Positions 27,936 to 39,167 of a stretch of DNA of 64,000 nucleotides are shown here, one piece after another. A program made the position numbers and the translations under genes. This DNA is from Streptococcus pneumoniae. Lineage in GTDB: Bacteria; Bacillota; Bacilli; Lactobacillales; Streptococcaceae. The first letter of the stretch is position 1. Each line of letters starts with the position of its first letter. The stretch is taken from NCBI GenBank assembly GCA_040719455.1, contig JBFDTN010000001.1, positions 1,645,501 through 1,709,500 on the forward strand, written 5' to 3'. A model generated the notes under the pieces. It did not search any database. It had not been told where the DNA came from and saw only the letters and a program-made list of their open reading frames with translations.

Positions 27936-28913
27936 CTACTCCACAAATTCATTGGTAAAACCGGTATTCTCCAAATTCTTTTCCAATACTCCGTTTTTCT
28001 CTGCCCAATCGTAAAAAGCATTCCAACGTTTAGCGTCAAATCTTCCCCATGTTTCCTTCTTTTCTGCATAATGCTGAGACAGATAAGCTTGGGATTCTTC
28101 GACAAAAGCACGCTCTTTTTCAAGAGCTGGTGCATGCTTGATGAGAATATCCGCCGCTTCTTTAGGATGCTCCATAGCGTATTGGTAGCCTTTTTTTATC
28201 GCCTGAATCACTCCACGCGCTTCCTCTTTATGCTCTTTCAAATAGGTGTTATTGGCAATAATCACCGGCGAATAATAATCCAACTCCTTAGCATAATCTG
28301 TCATATAAAAGAAATTGGTTTCTATCCCTTGCGATTTAGCAAGTATTCCATCCCAGCCATAGTAGATCCAAGCCGCATCAAAACTACCATTTTCTATCGG
28401 CGTAATAGAATTAGAATCCGTATTGGGCACTTTTTTGACCTTCTCAACATCTCCACCTTGATCCTTGACCAAGGTTTCCACCATCGCAAGCTCAATTGGG
28501 TCATTCCAAGTACCGTATGTTTTTTCAACCAAGTCTTTAGGATTAGTAATACCTGCCGAGCTTTTTGAGATAATTCCCGACGTATTGTGCTCGACAATAG
28601 CTGCTACTGCTGTCATTTCCGCTCCTTTTTCCAATTTCTTAGCCATAGAATCTTGGAAAGAAATGGCAAACGGTGCCTTGCCATTGATGACCAGATCAGA
28701 CGAGCTATCCTCTGGAGGCAACTTAATATCCACATCCACACCAGCCTCTTTAAAATACCCCTTTTCCTGTGCCACATATAAGCCAGTATGATTGGTATTT
28801 GGTGTCCAATCTAAGATAAAATCAATTTTTTCACCTTCACTCCTCTGATTTCCCTTGCCACACGCCACTAAAAGCAAAGAAAGAGCTGCTAACATCATCC
28901 ATTTTCGTTTCAT
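27936..28913 (-). CDS. thiY: ABC transporter substrate-binding lipoprotein, thiamin pyrimidine precursor (ThiY/NMT1-like)
   Basis: 325 residues. Lipoprotein signal with lipobox LLVACG, lipid-attached Cys18. The mature part starts IDFILDWTPNTNHTGLYVAQEKGYF, the classic NMT1/THI5-like fold for pyrimidine precursors of thiamin. It sits between thiX and thiZ with short gaps (18 and 2 bases). Riboswitch control upstream supports the thiamin assignment over taurine or nitrate transporters of the same superfamily. Confidence 0.9.
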   Translation of the reverse strand: MKRKWMMLAALSLLLVACGKGNQRSEGEKIDFILDWTPNTNHTGLYVAQEKGYFKEAGVDVDIKLPPEDSSSDLVINGKAPFAISFQDSMAKKLEKGAEMTAVAAIVEHNTSGIISKSSAGITNPKDLVEKTYGTWNDPIELAMVETLVKDQGGDVEKVKKVPNTDSNSITPIENGSFDAAWIYYGWDGILAKSQGIETNFFYMTDYAKELDYYSPVIIANNTYLKEHKEEARGVIQAIKKGYQYAMEHPKEAADILIKHAPALEKERAFVEESQAYLSQHYAEKKETWGRFDAKRWNAFYDWAEKNGVLEKNLENTGFTNEFVE

Positions 28914-28931
28914 GAGAATCTCCTGTTCTAC

Positions 28932-29681
28932 TTAAAAGCGCAATAAGCGCTTTTCCAAAACCTTGACCAGCTGCATACCAAAGAGACTAATCAAGGAGAC
29001 TAAAATAATAATTGCAAACATAGTATCGTACTGAAAGAGCTTTTTAGACTGGATCATATAGACTCCCAATCCTTCAAAGCCACCCAACCATTCCGATACA
29101 ACCGTGGTAATAAACGCATAGGACACGCTGACTCGTAGGCCCGCAAAGAAATAAGGAAGACTAGCTGGCAGCTTAAAATGCCATAAAATCTGCCACCATT
29201 TGGCTTGCATGAGCTGAAATAAGACCAGCGCATCACGATCACACTGCTTAAAACCATCCAACAAACTAATGATAATGGGAAAGGTCGTTGTCAACAAAAT
29301 GAGCACTAATTTAGGTAAAATGCCATACCCCAACCACAAGACCAAAATCGGCGCCAAAGCAATGGTTGGGATAGTTTGAACCACTACCAATAAAGGATAA
29401 ATAGCATCGTAGAGAATCGGCAACTGATCCATTACAATCGCTGTTACAAGAGCTAAAACAGTCCCTAATACCAACCCTAGTAAAGCAACTTTAATCGTTG
29501 CTAAACTATGAAAAAGGAGCATCTCATGATCTCTTATGAAAGCTGCTAAAATCTCAACTGGTGTTGGCAGGATAAATTTCGGTAAAAATCCTAAAATACC
29601 TGCTCCTTGCCATATCAATAGCAAAACAAGTAAACTTAACACCCCTACCCAGCTCCGCAACCGCTCCTTGATTACTCTCAT
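28932..29681 (-). CDS. thiX: ABC transporter permease, thiamin precursor uptake
   Basis: 249 residues, six membrane segments, with the permease EAA-type loop in FKQCDRDALVLFQLMQAKWWQILW. First gene after the TPP riboswitch. It forms the membrane channel for ThiY cargo. RBS AAAGGAGAG precedes the ATG. Confidence 0.9.
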   Translation of the reverse strand: MRVIKERLRSWVGVLSLLVLLLIWQGAGILGFLPKFILPTPVEILAAFIRDHEMLLFHSLATIKVALLGLVLGTVLALVTAIVMDQLPILYDAIYPLLVVVQTIPTIALAPILVLWLGYGILPKLVLILLTTTFPIIISLLDGFKQCDRDALVLFQLMQAKWWQILWHFKLPASLPYFFAGLRVSVSYAFITTVVSEWLGGFEGLGVYMIQSKKLFQYDTMFAIIILVSLISLFGMQLVKVLEKRLLRF

Positions 29682-29705
29682 TTTCTCTCCTTTCCTTTAA
29701 CTCAA

Positions 29706-29742
29706 CAAAAAGCACCTCATCCATACAGGAATAAGGTGTTTT
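29706..29742 (-). terminator. Riboswitch-controlled terminator
   Basis: - strand stem CACCTTATTCC-tgtat-GGATGAGGTG followed by CTTTTTG, between the aptamer and thiX. It is the off-state of the TPP switch. Confidence 0.85.
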
Positions 29743-29808
29743 CGCGTCTTCATATTACAGTAGCTCCTAGCTTCATAAAACCAGATAGCCTATCTCCTAC
29801 ATGTAATG

Positions 29809-29888
<80 letters not shown>

Positions 29889-29897
29889 CTATCTCTA

Positions 29898-29926
29898 ATG
29901 ATAGCGGAACCATGCTCAAAAGTCAA
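29898..29926 (-). promoter_or_regulatory. thiXYZ promoter
   Basis: - strand -35 TTGACT (29921-29926), 17-base spacer, -10 TATCAT (29898-29903), just upstream of the riboswitch. Confidence 0.75.
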
Positions 29927-30027
29927 GGAGAATGCTCTCTAGCAAAACGAGCAAACTTGCCTGTTTAGTATTATTCTTCATCTTAAAAATCACTTCAAAA
30001 TAGCTGCTCAACAGACTTTCTCAATCC

Positions 30028-30465
30028 TTATTTGTCAGCTGTTTTATCTATGACTTTTACAGAAGGTGGCAATGACGTCATTTCTGTCGGAACTTCTTTT
30101 TTAGGGAGCGCAGACTCAGGCTCACTATCTACCTCCGCCGCCCAAATCTCAGCCTCAGCATCCAAGCGTTCAGACACAAATTTTGGACCTTCTAAGCTAA
30201 AGATATGCCGACCATTAACTGTAATATCAAAAGAATAGATACGAGAGCCTAATTCAAAGCTCGATACCTTGAAATGATCATACTCAATAGATGTGACATT
30301 TTCATAGTGATTATAGATATAGAGTGCTGACCCCTTAACAAGAATCTCTCGATTATCCATATCTTCTACGTCTATGGCACGACTCCATGCCCAAAGTCCA
30401 AGGATGAACAATAATATAAAAGAAAGAGTTGCCAAACAACAACCCTTTACGATTTTTTCACACAT
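30028..30465 (-). CDS. Membrane-anchored protein of unknown function
   Basis: 145 residues from ATG 30465 (a TTG at 30474 is also possible). One N-terminal membrane segment (LATLSFILLFILGLWAW), then an external domain with beta-strand character (SALYIYNHYENVTSIEYDHFKV, RIYSFDITVNGRHIFSLEG) and an acidic, proline-rich tail. Not recognised. It lies 21 bases after veg and reads in the same direction. Confidence 0.6.
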   Translation of the reverse strand: MCEKIVKGCCLATLSFILLFILGLWAWSRAIDVEDMDNREILVKGSALYIYNHYENVTSIEYDHFKVSSFELGSRIYSFDITVNGRHIFSLEGPKFVSERLDAEAEIWAAEVDSEPESALPKKEVPTEMTSLPPSVKVIDKTADK

Positions 30466-30486
30466 TGGTATCAAACCTCAATGAAC

Positions 30487-30765
30487 TCAATCTTCATGAA
30501 TATACCGAATCAAATTCTTTTCCGTCAAAATATCGGAATAAGTATAAGATTCCACATAGGTATTTTCAATTTCACCTGGATTGCTCCCGTCATTGCTATA
30601 CTCAACAATGAAAAGAGACGGATAGACCTCAATCAAGCGACCAATCTTATCTTTTTGACGTTTCCGTCCATTTTCCAAGGTCATAGCTACTAACTTTCCT
30701 TCGTGAGCCTTAACCTCTTCTTTAATCTTCTTCATCTTCGCAACATCTGCAAATGCATCACTCAT
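30487..30765 (-). CDS. veg: Veg family protein
   Basis: 92 residues. GKLVAMTLENGRKRQKDKIGRLIEVYPSLFIVEY is the conserved core of the Veg (DUF1021) family, small cytoplasmic beta-barrel proteins with an SH3-like or Hfq-like look. In Bacillus, Veg promotes biofilm matrix gene expression. It follows dnaB by 3 bases and may be co-transcribed with it. Confidence 0.9.
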   Translation of the reverse strand: MSDAFADVAKMKKIKEEVKAHEGKLVAMTLENGRKRQKDKIGRLIEVYPSLFIVEYSNDGSNPGEIENTYVESYTYSDILTEKNLIRYIHED

Positions 30766-30768
30766 GCT

Positions 30769-32121
30769 CTACTCCTCTCTTTTAGAAATACTTGAAAATT
30801 TATTGTATTCCTTTTGAAAAATCAATTCCACCGTACCACGCGCACCGCTCCGGTTTTTCTCGATAATGACTTCGACCTTATTATTGGGAATGCCCTCTTC
30901 TTCCTCGCCTCCTCGCTCATAATAATCATCACGATACAAGAAAGCAACGATATCGGCATCCTGCTCGATAGATCCAGATTCACGAATATCTGACAAAACT
31001 GGTCGTTTGTCCTGCCGCTGCTCAACACTACGCGATAGCTGACTGAGAGCAATGACAGGAACTTTCAATTCCTTAGCCAAAATCTTTAACTGTCGTGAAA
31101 TTTCTGATACTTCCTGTTGGCGATTTTCACGCCCTGTCCCTGTAATCAACTGCAAATAGTCAATCAGAACAAGACCAAGATTGCCAGTTTCCTGAGCTAG
31201 TTTCCGCGAACGAGAACGAATTTCTGTAATCCGAATCCCTGGTGTGTCATCAATATAAATACTAGCATTGGCAAGATTCCCTTGAGCAATCGTATATTTC
31301 CGCCACTCTTCATCAGTCAACTGCCCCGTTCGGATCGAATGCGACTCAATCAAGCCTTCTGCCGCTAACATCCGATCGACCAAGCTCTCTGCCCCCATCT
31401 CAAGAGAAAAAATCGCAACCGTCTTATCCAGCTTGGTTCCGATATTCTGGGCAATATTGAGGGCAAAGGCTGTCTTTCCGACGGCAGGACGGGCTGCAAG
31501 GATGATTAACTCCTCCTCATGTAGCCCTGTCGTCATGTGGTCCAAATCCTTATAACCTGTCGCAATCCCTGTAATATCAGATGTTTGCTGGGAACGCTGC
31601 TCTAAGCTTTCAAAGTTAAGATTCAGCACTTCACGGATATTTTTAAATCCACTTCGACTAGCGTTCTCACTGACATCAATCAAAGCTTTTTCTGCACCAG
31701 CAATAATCTCATCTGCTGGGCTTCCGCCATCATAAGCCTGATTGATACTCTCGGTCAAACGGCTAATTAGACGCCGTAAGACAGCCTTTTCTGCGACAAT
31801 CTTGGCATAATACTCAGCATTGGCTGAAGTCGGTACCGCATTGACCAAATCGGCAATATAAGACAGACCACCAATATTTTGCAAATCATCCTGACTGTCT
31901 AAAATATTACGAACAGTCGCCGCATCAATCGCATCCCCACGGTCTGCCAAATCAATCATCGCCTTAAAAATCAGACGATGAGCGTATTTAAAGAAGTCGG
32001 CAGGCTCGATATACTCACGAACAAAGACTAGCTTGCTCTCATCAATGAAAATCGCTCCCAGCACAGACTGCTCAGCCAAAATATCCTGAGGCTGCGCGCG
32101 CAATTCATCAATCTCTGCCAT
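30769..32121 (-). CDS. dnaB: Replicative DNA helicase DnaB
   Basis: 450 residues from ATG 32121 (RBS AAGGAGG). N-terminal DnaB domain (QPQDILAEQSVLGAIFIDE), then RecA-like ATPase: Walker A ARPAVGKTAFALN, Walker B LGLVLIDYLQLI, and the arginine finger in EKNRSGARGT. It unwinds DNA at the replication fork. It lies between rplI and veg, the usual order. Confidence 0.97.
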   Translation of the reverse strand: MAEIDELRAQPQDILAEQSVLGAIFIDESKLVFVREYIEPADFFKYAHRLIFKAMIDLADRGDAIDAATVRNILDSQDDLQNIGGLSYIADLVNAVPTSANAEYYAKIVAEKAVLRRLISRLTESINQAYDGGSPADEIIAGAEKALIDVSENASRSGFKNIREVLNLNFESLEQRSQQTSDITGIATGYKDLDHMTTGLHEEELIILAARPAVGKTAFALNIAQNIGTKLDKTVAIFSLEMGAESLVDRMLAAEGLIESHSIRTGQLTDEEWRKYTIAQGNLANASIYIDDTPGIRITEIRSRSRKLAQETGNLGLVLIDYLQLITGTGRENRQQEVSEISRQLKILAKELKVPVIALSQLSRSVEQRQDKRPVLSDIRESGSIEQDADIVAFLYRDDYYERGGEEEEGIPNNKVEVIIEKNRSGARGTVELIFQKEYNKFSSISKREE

Positions 32122-32151
32122 ATAACCTCCTTCTTTCAATCGTTTAAAAAT

Positions 32152-32604
32152 TTATCCCTCTTTCACGCGCAAATTAATCACACTAGTCACATCTTGATAA
32201 ATCTTCACAGGCACATCAATCAAGCCTAACGCACGAATTGGGCTAGCCACTTGAATATGGCGTTTATCAATCTTAATACCAAACTGCTTTTGCAATTCCT
32301 CAGCAATCTTCTTGCTTGTAATCGAACCAAACGTACGTCCATCTGGACCCACTTTTTCAGTAAACTCAACAATCGTTGCTTCTTCTTCCAATTTTGCCTT
32401 AATCGCTTTTGCTTCGGCAACCATCTCTGCATGCGCTTTTTCTTCAGATTTCTGTTTACCGCGCAATTCCCCGATTGCTTGTGCAGTTGCTTCTTTGGCT
32501 AAATTCTTCTTAATTAAGAAATTTTGAGCATAGCCTGTTGGTACTTCCTTGATTTCGCCTTTTTTCCCTTTTCCTTTTACATCTGCTAAAAAAATAACTT
32601 TCAT
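32152..32604 (-). CDS. rplI: 50S ribosomal protein L9
   Basis: 150 residues starting [20 protein letters not shown], the canonical L9 N-domain, joined by the long helix ([20 protein letters not shown]) to the C-domain. Its start overlaps the gdpP stop by 4 bases (ATGA), the widespread gdpP-rplI-dnaB arrangement. Confidence 0.98.
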   Translation of the reverse strand: MKVIFLADVKGKGKKGEIKEVPTGYAQNFLIKKNLAKEATAQAIGELRGKQKSEEKAHAEMVAEAKAIKAKLEEEATIVEFTEKVGPDGRTFGSITSKKIAEELQKQFGIKIDKRHIQVASPIRALGLIDVPVKIYQDVTSVINLRVKEG

Positions 32605-34580
32605 TCTTCTGTCTCCTTGTCTTTCATAAGTTCATTGATGATAATTTCCTGTAATTGCTGAGATACAGCTGATAGGCTCTTATCAGTGATTTGAGCCGCG
32701 GCAAGATTAAAGTGTCCACCACCTCCCATTTCTTCCATAATCCGCTGCACATTGATTTTACTACGACTTCTAGCAGAAATAGATACATACCCTTTTTTAT
32801 TGAGTGCGACTGTAAAGCTCGCCTCAATACCAGACATGGCAAGCATAGCATCCGCCGCCTTACTGATAACCACCGTACTATATCGCACATCGTCATGCCC
32901 TACTGCCAATAAAACATTCGGCAAGAGCTTGCGACCATTTAAAATCAACTCATGCTCTGCACGGTATTCGTCAAAATCCGTCGCTGAAATATCTTGAATC
33001 GCTACACTATCACTTCCCCTAGTCCGTAAATAGCTAGCAACATCAAAGGTACGACTAGTCACGCGGGCTGTAAAGTTCTTGGTATCTAACATCATACCAG
33101 CCATCAAGCAACTCGCCTGCATTTTACCCAAACGATTTTTCTTGGAATTCTGGAACTGAATCAATTCTGTCACCAGCTCACTAGCACTACTTGCCCCACT
33201 TTCAATATAGGTGATGACCGCATTTTCTGGGAAATCCTGGTCCCTACGATGGTGGTCAATGACAATCGTCTGCTGGAACAAGTCATAGAAATCTTTGGAT
33301 AGCGTCAATACTGTCTTGGAATGATCCACCATGATAAGTAACGAGCGAGTCGTCACCATAGTCATAGCTTCTGATACAGGAATCAACTGGGTCATCCCTT
33401 CCGCCTGCAATCGCTCAACTGCACGCTCAATATCCGGTGCCATTTGGTGCGGATCATAGACCGCATAAGCATGGTCGATAATATTACTTGAAAACAGCTG
33501 CATCCCAACAGAAGCTCCTAAGGCATCCATATCAAGATTCTTGTGCCCCACGATAAAGACTTGATCAACACTTGTGATTTTATCAGAAATCGCAGCCATC
33601 ATCGCCCGCGTTCGGGTGCGAGTACGTTTGACTGTCGAAGCCGTTCCGCCACCAAAGTAGATTGGATTTTTGTGTTCATCATTTTCCTTGACCACTGCCT
33701 GATCACCCCCGCGTACCTCAGCTAAGTTGAGGTTCAAAAGAGCTACCTTCCCAATCTGATCATGGTGCCCATCACCATAAGAAAATCCCATACTCAAGGT
33801 CAACGGCAAATTTCTGTCTTTCGCTTCTGTCCGAAACTGGTCAATGACCCCAAATTTATCCTGCATAAGACGATCTAGCATCGTATAGTCTGTAAACAGA
33901 TAAAACCGGTCCATCCCTACACGTCGATAAAACATGGCATTTTGATCTGCAAATTCCGCCACAAAGTTGGCAATGAAGCTATTGATTTGACTAATATCCG
34001 AATCCGATACCGTATCTTCTAAATCATCATAGTTATCCACCGAGATAATCCCGATAACAGGACGAGTCGTTACTAGCTCTGTCGCTGCTTGGTACTCACT
34101 TGAAGCATCAAAGAAATAAAAGACATTGGAAGTGCGATCCATCGACACAGAATAACGCGTTGAGCCAATGACAGCATAGGAACCCACTTCTTTAAAGGGT
34201 GTCTGTGTAACCTGCTGAAGTAACTCTAAATCAAATTCCCCATCCTCATTGGTTAAAATCAACTCTGCATAAGGATTAAACCACTCCACACTTCCTGTCT
34301 TCTCATCAATCTTAATCACACCAACAGGCATTTTATCAAGAAGAGAAGCGAGGCTGTTTTCAGCCTGATCATTGACATACTGGATTTGCTCCAATTCATC
34401 CACTTCATGGTATTTTTCCTGATAAATCAAGAGGAAAACAAGAAAGGACAAAATGAAAAAAATAGCCAGCAAAGTTGACGTCGTATCTCCAAATACTCGT
34501 AAAAATAGAGCTAAAATTCCAAAAGAAATGATGCCTACCATCACAAAATGGATCGGCGCAAAACGAAATCTTTTCATCAT
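32601..34580 (-). CDS. gdpP: Cyclic-di-AMP phosphodiesterase GdpP
   Basis: 659 residues from the ATGATG at 34580 (RBS AAGAGG). Two membrane segments (about 5-50), a PAS domain, a degenerate GGDEF domain, then DHH ([28 protein letters not shown]) and DHHA1 ([12 protein letters not shown]) phosphodiesterase domains. It hydrolyses c-di-AMP to pApA and so affects potassium balance, cell-wall stress and beta-lactam tolerance. Extended -10 TGGTATAAT at 34599-34607 on the - strand. Confidence 0.97.
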   Translation of the reverse strand: MMKRFRFAPIHFVMVGIISFGILALFLRVFGDTTSTLLAIFFILSFLVFLLIYQEKYHEVDELEQIQYVNDQAENSLASLLDKMPVGVIKIDEKTGSVEWFNPYAELILTNEDGEFDLELLQQVTQTPFKEVGSYAVIGSTRYSVSMDRTSNVFYFFDASSEYQAATELVTTRPVIGIISVDNYDDLEDTVSDSDISQINSFIANFVAEFADQNAMFYRRVGMDRFYLFTDYTMLDRLMQDKFGVIDQFRTEAKDRNLPLTLSMGFSYGDGHHDQIGKVALLNLNLAEVRGGDQAVVKENDEHKNPIYFGGGTASTVKRTRTRTRAMMAAISDKITSVDQVFIVGHKNLDMDALGASVGMQLFSSNIIDHAYAVYDPHQMAPDIERAVERLQAEGMTQLIPVSEAMTMVTTRSLLIMVDHSKTVLTLSKDFYDLFQQTIVIDHHRRDQDFPENAVITYIESGASSASELVTELIQFQNSKKNRLGKMQASCLMAGMMLDTKNFTARVTSRTFDVASYLRTRGSDSVAIQDISATDFDEYRAEHELILNGRKLLPNVLLAVGHDDVRYSTVVISKAADAMLAMSGIEASFTVALNKKGYVSISARSRSKINVQRIMEEMGGGGHFNLAAAQITDKSLSAVSQQLQEIIINELMKDKETEE

Positions 34581-34598
34581 AAACCTCTTATTCGGAAT

Positions 34599-34607
34599 AT
34601 TATACCA
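34599..34607 (-). promoter_or_regulatory. gdpP-rplI-dnaB promoter, extended -10
   Basis: TGGTATAAT on the - strand, 19 bases before the gdpP start; no convincing -35. Confidence 0.6.
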
Positions 34608-34689
34608 CAAATAGCTAGAAAATGCGAATGGATAGCAGCCTAAAACTATAATATTATTGTTTTTGTTCCTCTTTTCCTGTTTTCAAAAA

Positions 34690-34880
34690 AAGTTTACATC
34701 ATTTGTTTACTGTTTCGTAAATATTATTTACAGATATACAGTTTCTGATTTGTTGATTTTATTTCAATGATCACTTACCTTAATTATAAAACCAACTAAA
34801 TGCCTATTTCTCGTTTAGTTTACAGACATTGTTTATTTGATTGACTTTTTTGTCAACATATTGTAAACTCTGTAAATCTA
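34690..34880. promoter_or_regulatory. AT-rich spacer with clustered TTTACA/TGTAAA half-sites
   Basis: No gene. Contains GTTTACATCATTTGTTTAC, GTAAATATTATTTAC, GTTTACAGACATTG and TTGTAAACTCTGTAAATC, plus the near-palindrome TTGACTTTTTTGTCAA (34841-34856). Possibly protein binding sites; the last also serves as a -35. Confidence 0.35.
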
Positions 34881-35095
34881 TAAAACCTATCTTATCTTCG
34901 AGAACCTCTATTAAGTCTTCCACTGACTGCTTCAAATCTCTCTATTTAGAAGACCATTCCCTTGGAAAGGAGATTAGCATATCTTCCGTATGAGCTTTAT
35001 GCTCAGCAACTCCTAACTAGCAGTTGCTTGAAAAAATATCAAGTCTTAGACTACTTAAAAAGTCTGGGAAAACCTCCCCAGACTTTTCTTATTGT
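34876..35095 (+). ncRNA. Possible small structured RNA
   Basis: A promoter-like TTGACT (34841-34846), 17 bases, TAAACT (34864-34869) precedes about 210 bases with several hairpins (TGAGC-tttat-GCTCA, AGCAACT...AGTTGCT) and a strong terminator AAAAGTCTGGG-aaaacctc-CCCAGACTTTT (35059-35091). A 60-codon frame overlaps but has no proper start. The terminator also serves mnmG on the other strand. Confidence 0.35.
35058..35092. terminator. Bidirectional terminator after mnmG
   Basis: AAAAAGTCTGGG-aaaacct-CCCCAGACTTTTC; T-rich on both strands. It partly overlaps the mnmG stop. Confidence 0.8.
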
Positions 35096-36996
35096 TTCTG
35101 ATTTTTTGAAATGCTACGTGACTTTCCTTCCAAGTAAACCATGAGGATAGAAATATCGGCTGGATTTACACCGGAAATACGGCTCGCTTGCCCAATCGTC
35201 TCTGGGTTGATTTTCTTGAATTTCTGACGAGCTTCTGTCGCAATCGAGTCAATATCATCCCAATCAATGGTCGCTGGAATCCGTTTTTCTTCCATGCGTT
35301 TCATCTTCTCTACCTGATCCATAGCCTTAGAGATATAGCCTTCATACTTGATCTCCGTTTCAATCAATTCAATGATTTTCTCATCCAGCTCTTCTGCCGC
35401 AGGCCCGATAAATTTGACAACATCAGCATAGCTCACTTCTGGACGACGCATGAATTCTTTTGCCGTAACAGCATCTGTCAATGGCTTAAAGCCAAGCTCT
35501 TCCACTTTGGCATTGGTCTCCTTGATAGGCTTGAGTTTAATAGACTCTAGGCGCTTCATCTCATTTTCATATTGATGTTTTTTGATTTCAAAACGTGCCC
35601 ATCGCTCATCATCAACCAAGCCAATTTCACGACCCATGTCTGTCAAGCGCATATCTGCATTATCATGTCGCAAAATCAAACGATACTCTGCTCGACTGGT
35701 CAATAAACGATAAGGTTCCACCGTCCCTTTCGTCACCAAATCATCAATCATCACACCAATATAGCCATCACTTCGTTTCAAGATAAACTCTGGTTTTTCT
35801 TGAACTTTCAAAGCAGCATTGATCCCTGCGATAATACCTTGCCCAGCAGCCTCTTCATAACCTGATGTTCCATTGGTTTGTCCTGCTGTAAATAACCCTG
35901 AAATCTTCTTAGTTTCAAGCGTTGCTCGCAGTTGATGAGGCATAATCATATCGTACTCAATCGCATAGCCTGTACGCATCATCTCCGCATTTTCCAACCC
36001 TTTAATTGAATGCACTAACTCACGCTGAACATCTTCTGGCAAGCTCGTTGACAGACCTTGGACATAGACTTCCTCTGTATTGCGCCCTTCAGGTTCAAGG
36101 AAAAGCTGATGACGTTCCTTGTCTGCAAAACGCACGATTTTATCTTCGATAGACGGGCAATAACGTGGTCCCACTCCTTTAACCACTCCAGAAAACATCG
36201 GAGCTCGGTGAAGATTATTTTGGATAATTTCATGACTCGTCTCATTGGTATAGGTCAACCAACAAGGGACTTGATCTTTGACGTAATCTTCATCTCTTGA
36301 AGTGTAAGAGAAATGATTCGCTTTTTCATCACCTGGTTGAATCTCTGTTACCTCATAATTGATAGAGGAGGCCTTGACCCGCGGCGGTGTTCCAGTCTTA
36401 AACCGACCAATCTCTAAGCCCAAATCACGCAAATTATCCGCCAAGGTAATAGATGCCAGACTATGATTAGGTCCAGATGAATATTTCAAATCTCCAATGA
36501 TAATTTCACCACGAAGAGCTGTCCCTGTTGTCACAATCACAGCCTTTGCTGCATATTTTTGCTGCGTAGCTGTTCGAACACCAATCACCTTACCATCTTC
36601 GACCAAAATTTCATCAATCATGGTCTGACGAAGAGTTAGATTTTCTTGATTTTCAACCGTTTTCCGCATTTCTTTGGAGTATAATTCCTTATCTGCTTGT
36701 GCACGAAGGGCACGAACTGCAGGTCCTTTTCCAGTATTTAACATCTTCATCTGGATATAGGTCTTGTCGATGTTTTTAGCCATTTCACCGCCCAAGGCAT
36801 CCACCTCACGCACGACAATCCCCTTAGCTGACCCACCAATTGACGGATTACAAGGCATGAAGGCTAGCATCTCAATATTAATCGTCGCTAATAAAACCTT
36901 ACAACCCATCCGAGACGCTGCCAAGGAAGCCTCAACCCCCGCATGACCTGCTCCAATGACAATAATGTCATATTCTTCTGTAAATGTATGTGTCAT
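35089..36996 (-). CDS. mnmG: tRNA uridine 5-carboxymethylaminomethyl modification enzyme MnmG (GidA)
   Basis: 635 residues. FAD-binding dinucleotide fold [17 protein letters not shown] at about 11-27, [19 protein letters not shown], and the C-terminal helical domain ([18 protein letters not shown]). With MnmE it modifies U34 of tRNAs reading NNA/NNG codons. It overlaps the upstream Nudix gene by ATGA; mnmA, which thiolates the same base, lies nearby. Confidence 0.97.
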   Translation of the reverse strand: MTHTFTEEYDIIVIGAGHAGVEASLAASRMGCKVLLATINIEMLAFMPCNPSIGGSAKGIVVREVDALGGEMAKNIDKTYIQMKMLNTGKGPAVRALRAQADKELYSKEMRKTVENQENLTLRQTMIDEILVEDGKVIGVRTATQQKYAAKAVIVTTGTALRGEIIIGDLKYSSGPNHSLASITLADNLRDLGLEIGRFKTGTPPRVKASSINYEVTEIQPGDEKANHFSYTSRDEDYVKDQVPCWLTYTNETSHEIIQNNLHRAPMFSGVVKGVGPRYCPSIEDKIVRFADKERHQLFLEPEGRNTEEVYVQGLSTSLPEDVQRELVHSIKGLENAEMMRTGYAIEYDMIMPHQLRATLETKKISGLFTAGQTNGTSGYEEAAGQGIIAGINAALKVQEKPEFILKRSDGYIGVMIDDLVTKGTVEPYRLLTSRAEYRLILRHDNADMRLTDMGREIGLVDDERWARFEIKKHQYENEMKRLESIKLKPIKETNAKVEELGFKPLTDAVTAKEFMRRPEVSYADVVKFIGPAAEELDEKIIELIETEIKYEGYISKAMDQVEKMKRMEEKRIPATIDWDDIDSIATEARQKFKKINPETIGQASRISGVNPADISILMVYLEGKSRSISKNQKQ

Positions 36997-37463
36997 TTTT
37001 TCTCCTTTATTCTAATATGTTCAATCTCTCCTGACCAGCTAGGCAGATGAGTTTTCAAAAAAGCTGGAACTACATCAATGTTGACAAGTTTGTCAACATT
37101 AATCCAATAACAAGGGCTAGAGCTAGCTTCCTCAATCATATGAGAAGGTAAATCCTCAATAGGCTCTACAATATAGTGAAACTCAATATTATGAAAATCG
37201 AGAGTATCGTCATCATTAACTGCCGTAAACTCATTTTCAACAATGAAAGCTAATTGATTGACAACTACGTCAACCCCAAGCTCTTCTTTTACCTCTCGAA
37301 TGACAGCTTTCTCTGTGGATTCGCCAACCTGAATCGCACCACCAATTGTATAATATTTCTTAGTCTCTTCTCGATAAGAAAGAAATATTTGGTGGTCCTT
37401 CATAATCAAAGCTGTTGCCCGAACTCCAAAAATCTGATTTTGATTTCTCGTTCTAAAATCCAT
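36993..37463 (-). CDS. Nudix hydrolase
   Basis: 156 residues from ATG 37463 (RBS GGAGGCAAGG); the frame is open to 37550 but without a suitable start. The Nudix box is complete: [23 protein letters not shown] fits GX5EX7REUXEEXGU. The C-terminal half resembles (d)NTP or ADP-ribose hydrolases without a clear substrate signature. Its stop overlaps the mnmG start. The palindrome TTGACAAGTTTGTCAA lies inside its coding region (37081-37096). Confidence 0.85.
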   Translation of the reverse strand: MDFRTRNQNQIFGVRATALIMKDHQIFLSYREETKKYYTIGGAIQVGESTEKAVIREVKEELGVDVVVNQLAFIVENEFTAVNDDDTLDFHNIEFHYIVEPIEDLPSHMIEEASSSPCYWINVDKLVNIDVVPAFLKTHLPSWSGEIEHIRIKEKK

Positions 37464-37507
37464 CCTTGCCTCCACTCTAAACAAAAAGAGCCAAAACTCC
37501 CAGAAAT

Positions 37508-37529
37508 TGTACGCAAAAAACGTACAATC
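37508..37529. promoter_or_regulatory. Inverted repeat upstream of the Nudix-mnmG operon
   Basis: TTGTACG-caaaaaa-CGTACAA, in the 5' region of the operon on the - strand. It could be an operator or a leader hairpin. Confidence 0.4.
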
Positions 37530-37655
37530 CCTATGAGCTTTGACCATCATAGTTATTGCTATAACAATTCTAACAAAAGGTAAGGGTAAAAGTCAATGAT
37601 TTTGAATGGAAAATCACTTATTGATCATTGTCCCATTTGTTCAAAGATAAAAAGG

Positions 37656-37751
37656 TGATTACTAGATGAACACGAATATTCGCTTACTATCCATGTTCAT
37701 CTATACATTACTAATCATGATGATTTACACCACCAATAAACCTAGTAATCA
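37656..37751. repeat. 96-bp element with 10-bp terminal inverted repeats
   Basis: TGATTACTAG (37656-37665) and CTAGTAATCA (37742-37751) are exact complements; inside are GATGAACA/TGTTCATC and the palindrome CGAATATTCG (37673-37682). No gene. It occupies most of the 313-base spacer between mnmA and the Nudix gene, and may contribute the mnmA terminator. Confidence 0.45.
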
Positions 37752-37776
37752 ATTCTGTAAATTTAATTGTCAATCA

Positions 37777-38919
<1,143 letters not shown>

Positions 38920-39098
38920 TTATTCACGATTGAAGGTCGTGTAAATTTGCTTATTTGATAAATGACATCATTCATCAAACGATACTCAAAAAGAACAACA
39001 TCTAATTAAGAAATGAACCATTAAATCATTTCCATTTCAAAGCTGGATCTTCATCCTTGACGAGTATAAAACGATTTGAAGGTCGTTAAGCATGGTCT

Positions 39099-39127
39099 AT
39101 TATAGCATGAATAAAAACAGAGGACAA
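39099..39127 (-). promoter_or_regulatory. mnmA promoter
   Basis: - strand -35 TTGTCC (39122-39127), 17-base spacer, extended -10 TGCTATAAT (TATAAT at 39099-39104). It overlaps the terminator of the ABC pseudogene. Confidence 0.65.
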
Positions 39128-39150
39128 GATTTTGCTATCTAGTCCTCTTT
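39113..39150 (-). terminator. Terminator after the ABC transporter remnant
   Basis: - strand AGAGGAC...GTCCTCT followed by GTTTTTATT. Confidence 0.7.
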
Positions 39151-39151
39151 G

Positions 39152-39167
39152 TTGACAACTTTGTCAA
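39152..39167. repeat. TTGACA-N4-TGTCAA palindrome
   Basis: TTGACAACTTTGTCAA at the 3' end of the ABC pseudogene. Other exact instances of the 12 fixed bases are at 37081, 49691, 62374 and 63042. Confidence 0.6.

Noticed and set aside
34962-35144. 60-codon + strand frame before mnmG
   Set aside because: It starts at a TTG without a ribosome binding site at the right distance, overlaps a terminator and the mnmG end, and resembles no protein I know.
38929-39086. Direct repeat CGATT(T)GAAGGTCGT in the mnmA leader
   Set aside because: Only two copies of about 14 bases with no further structure; not enough to call an element.
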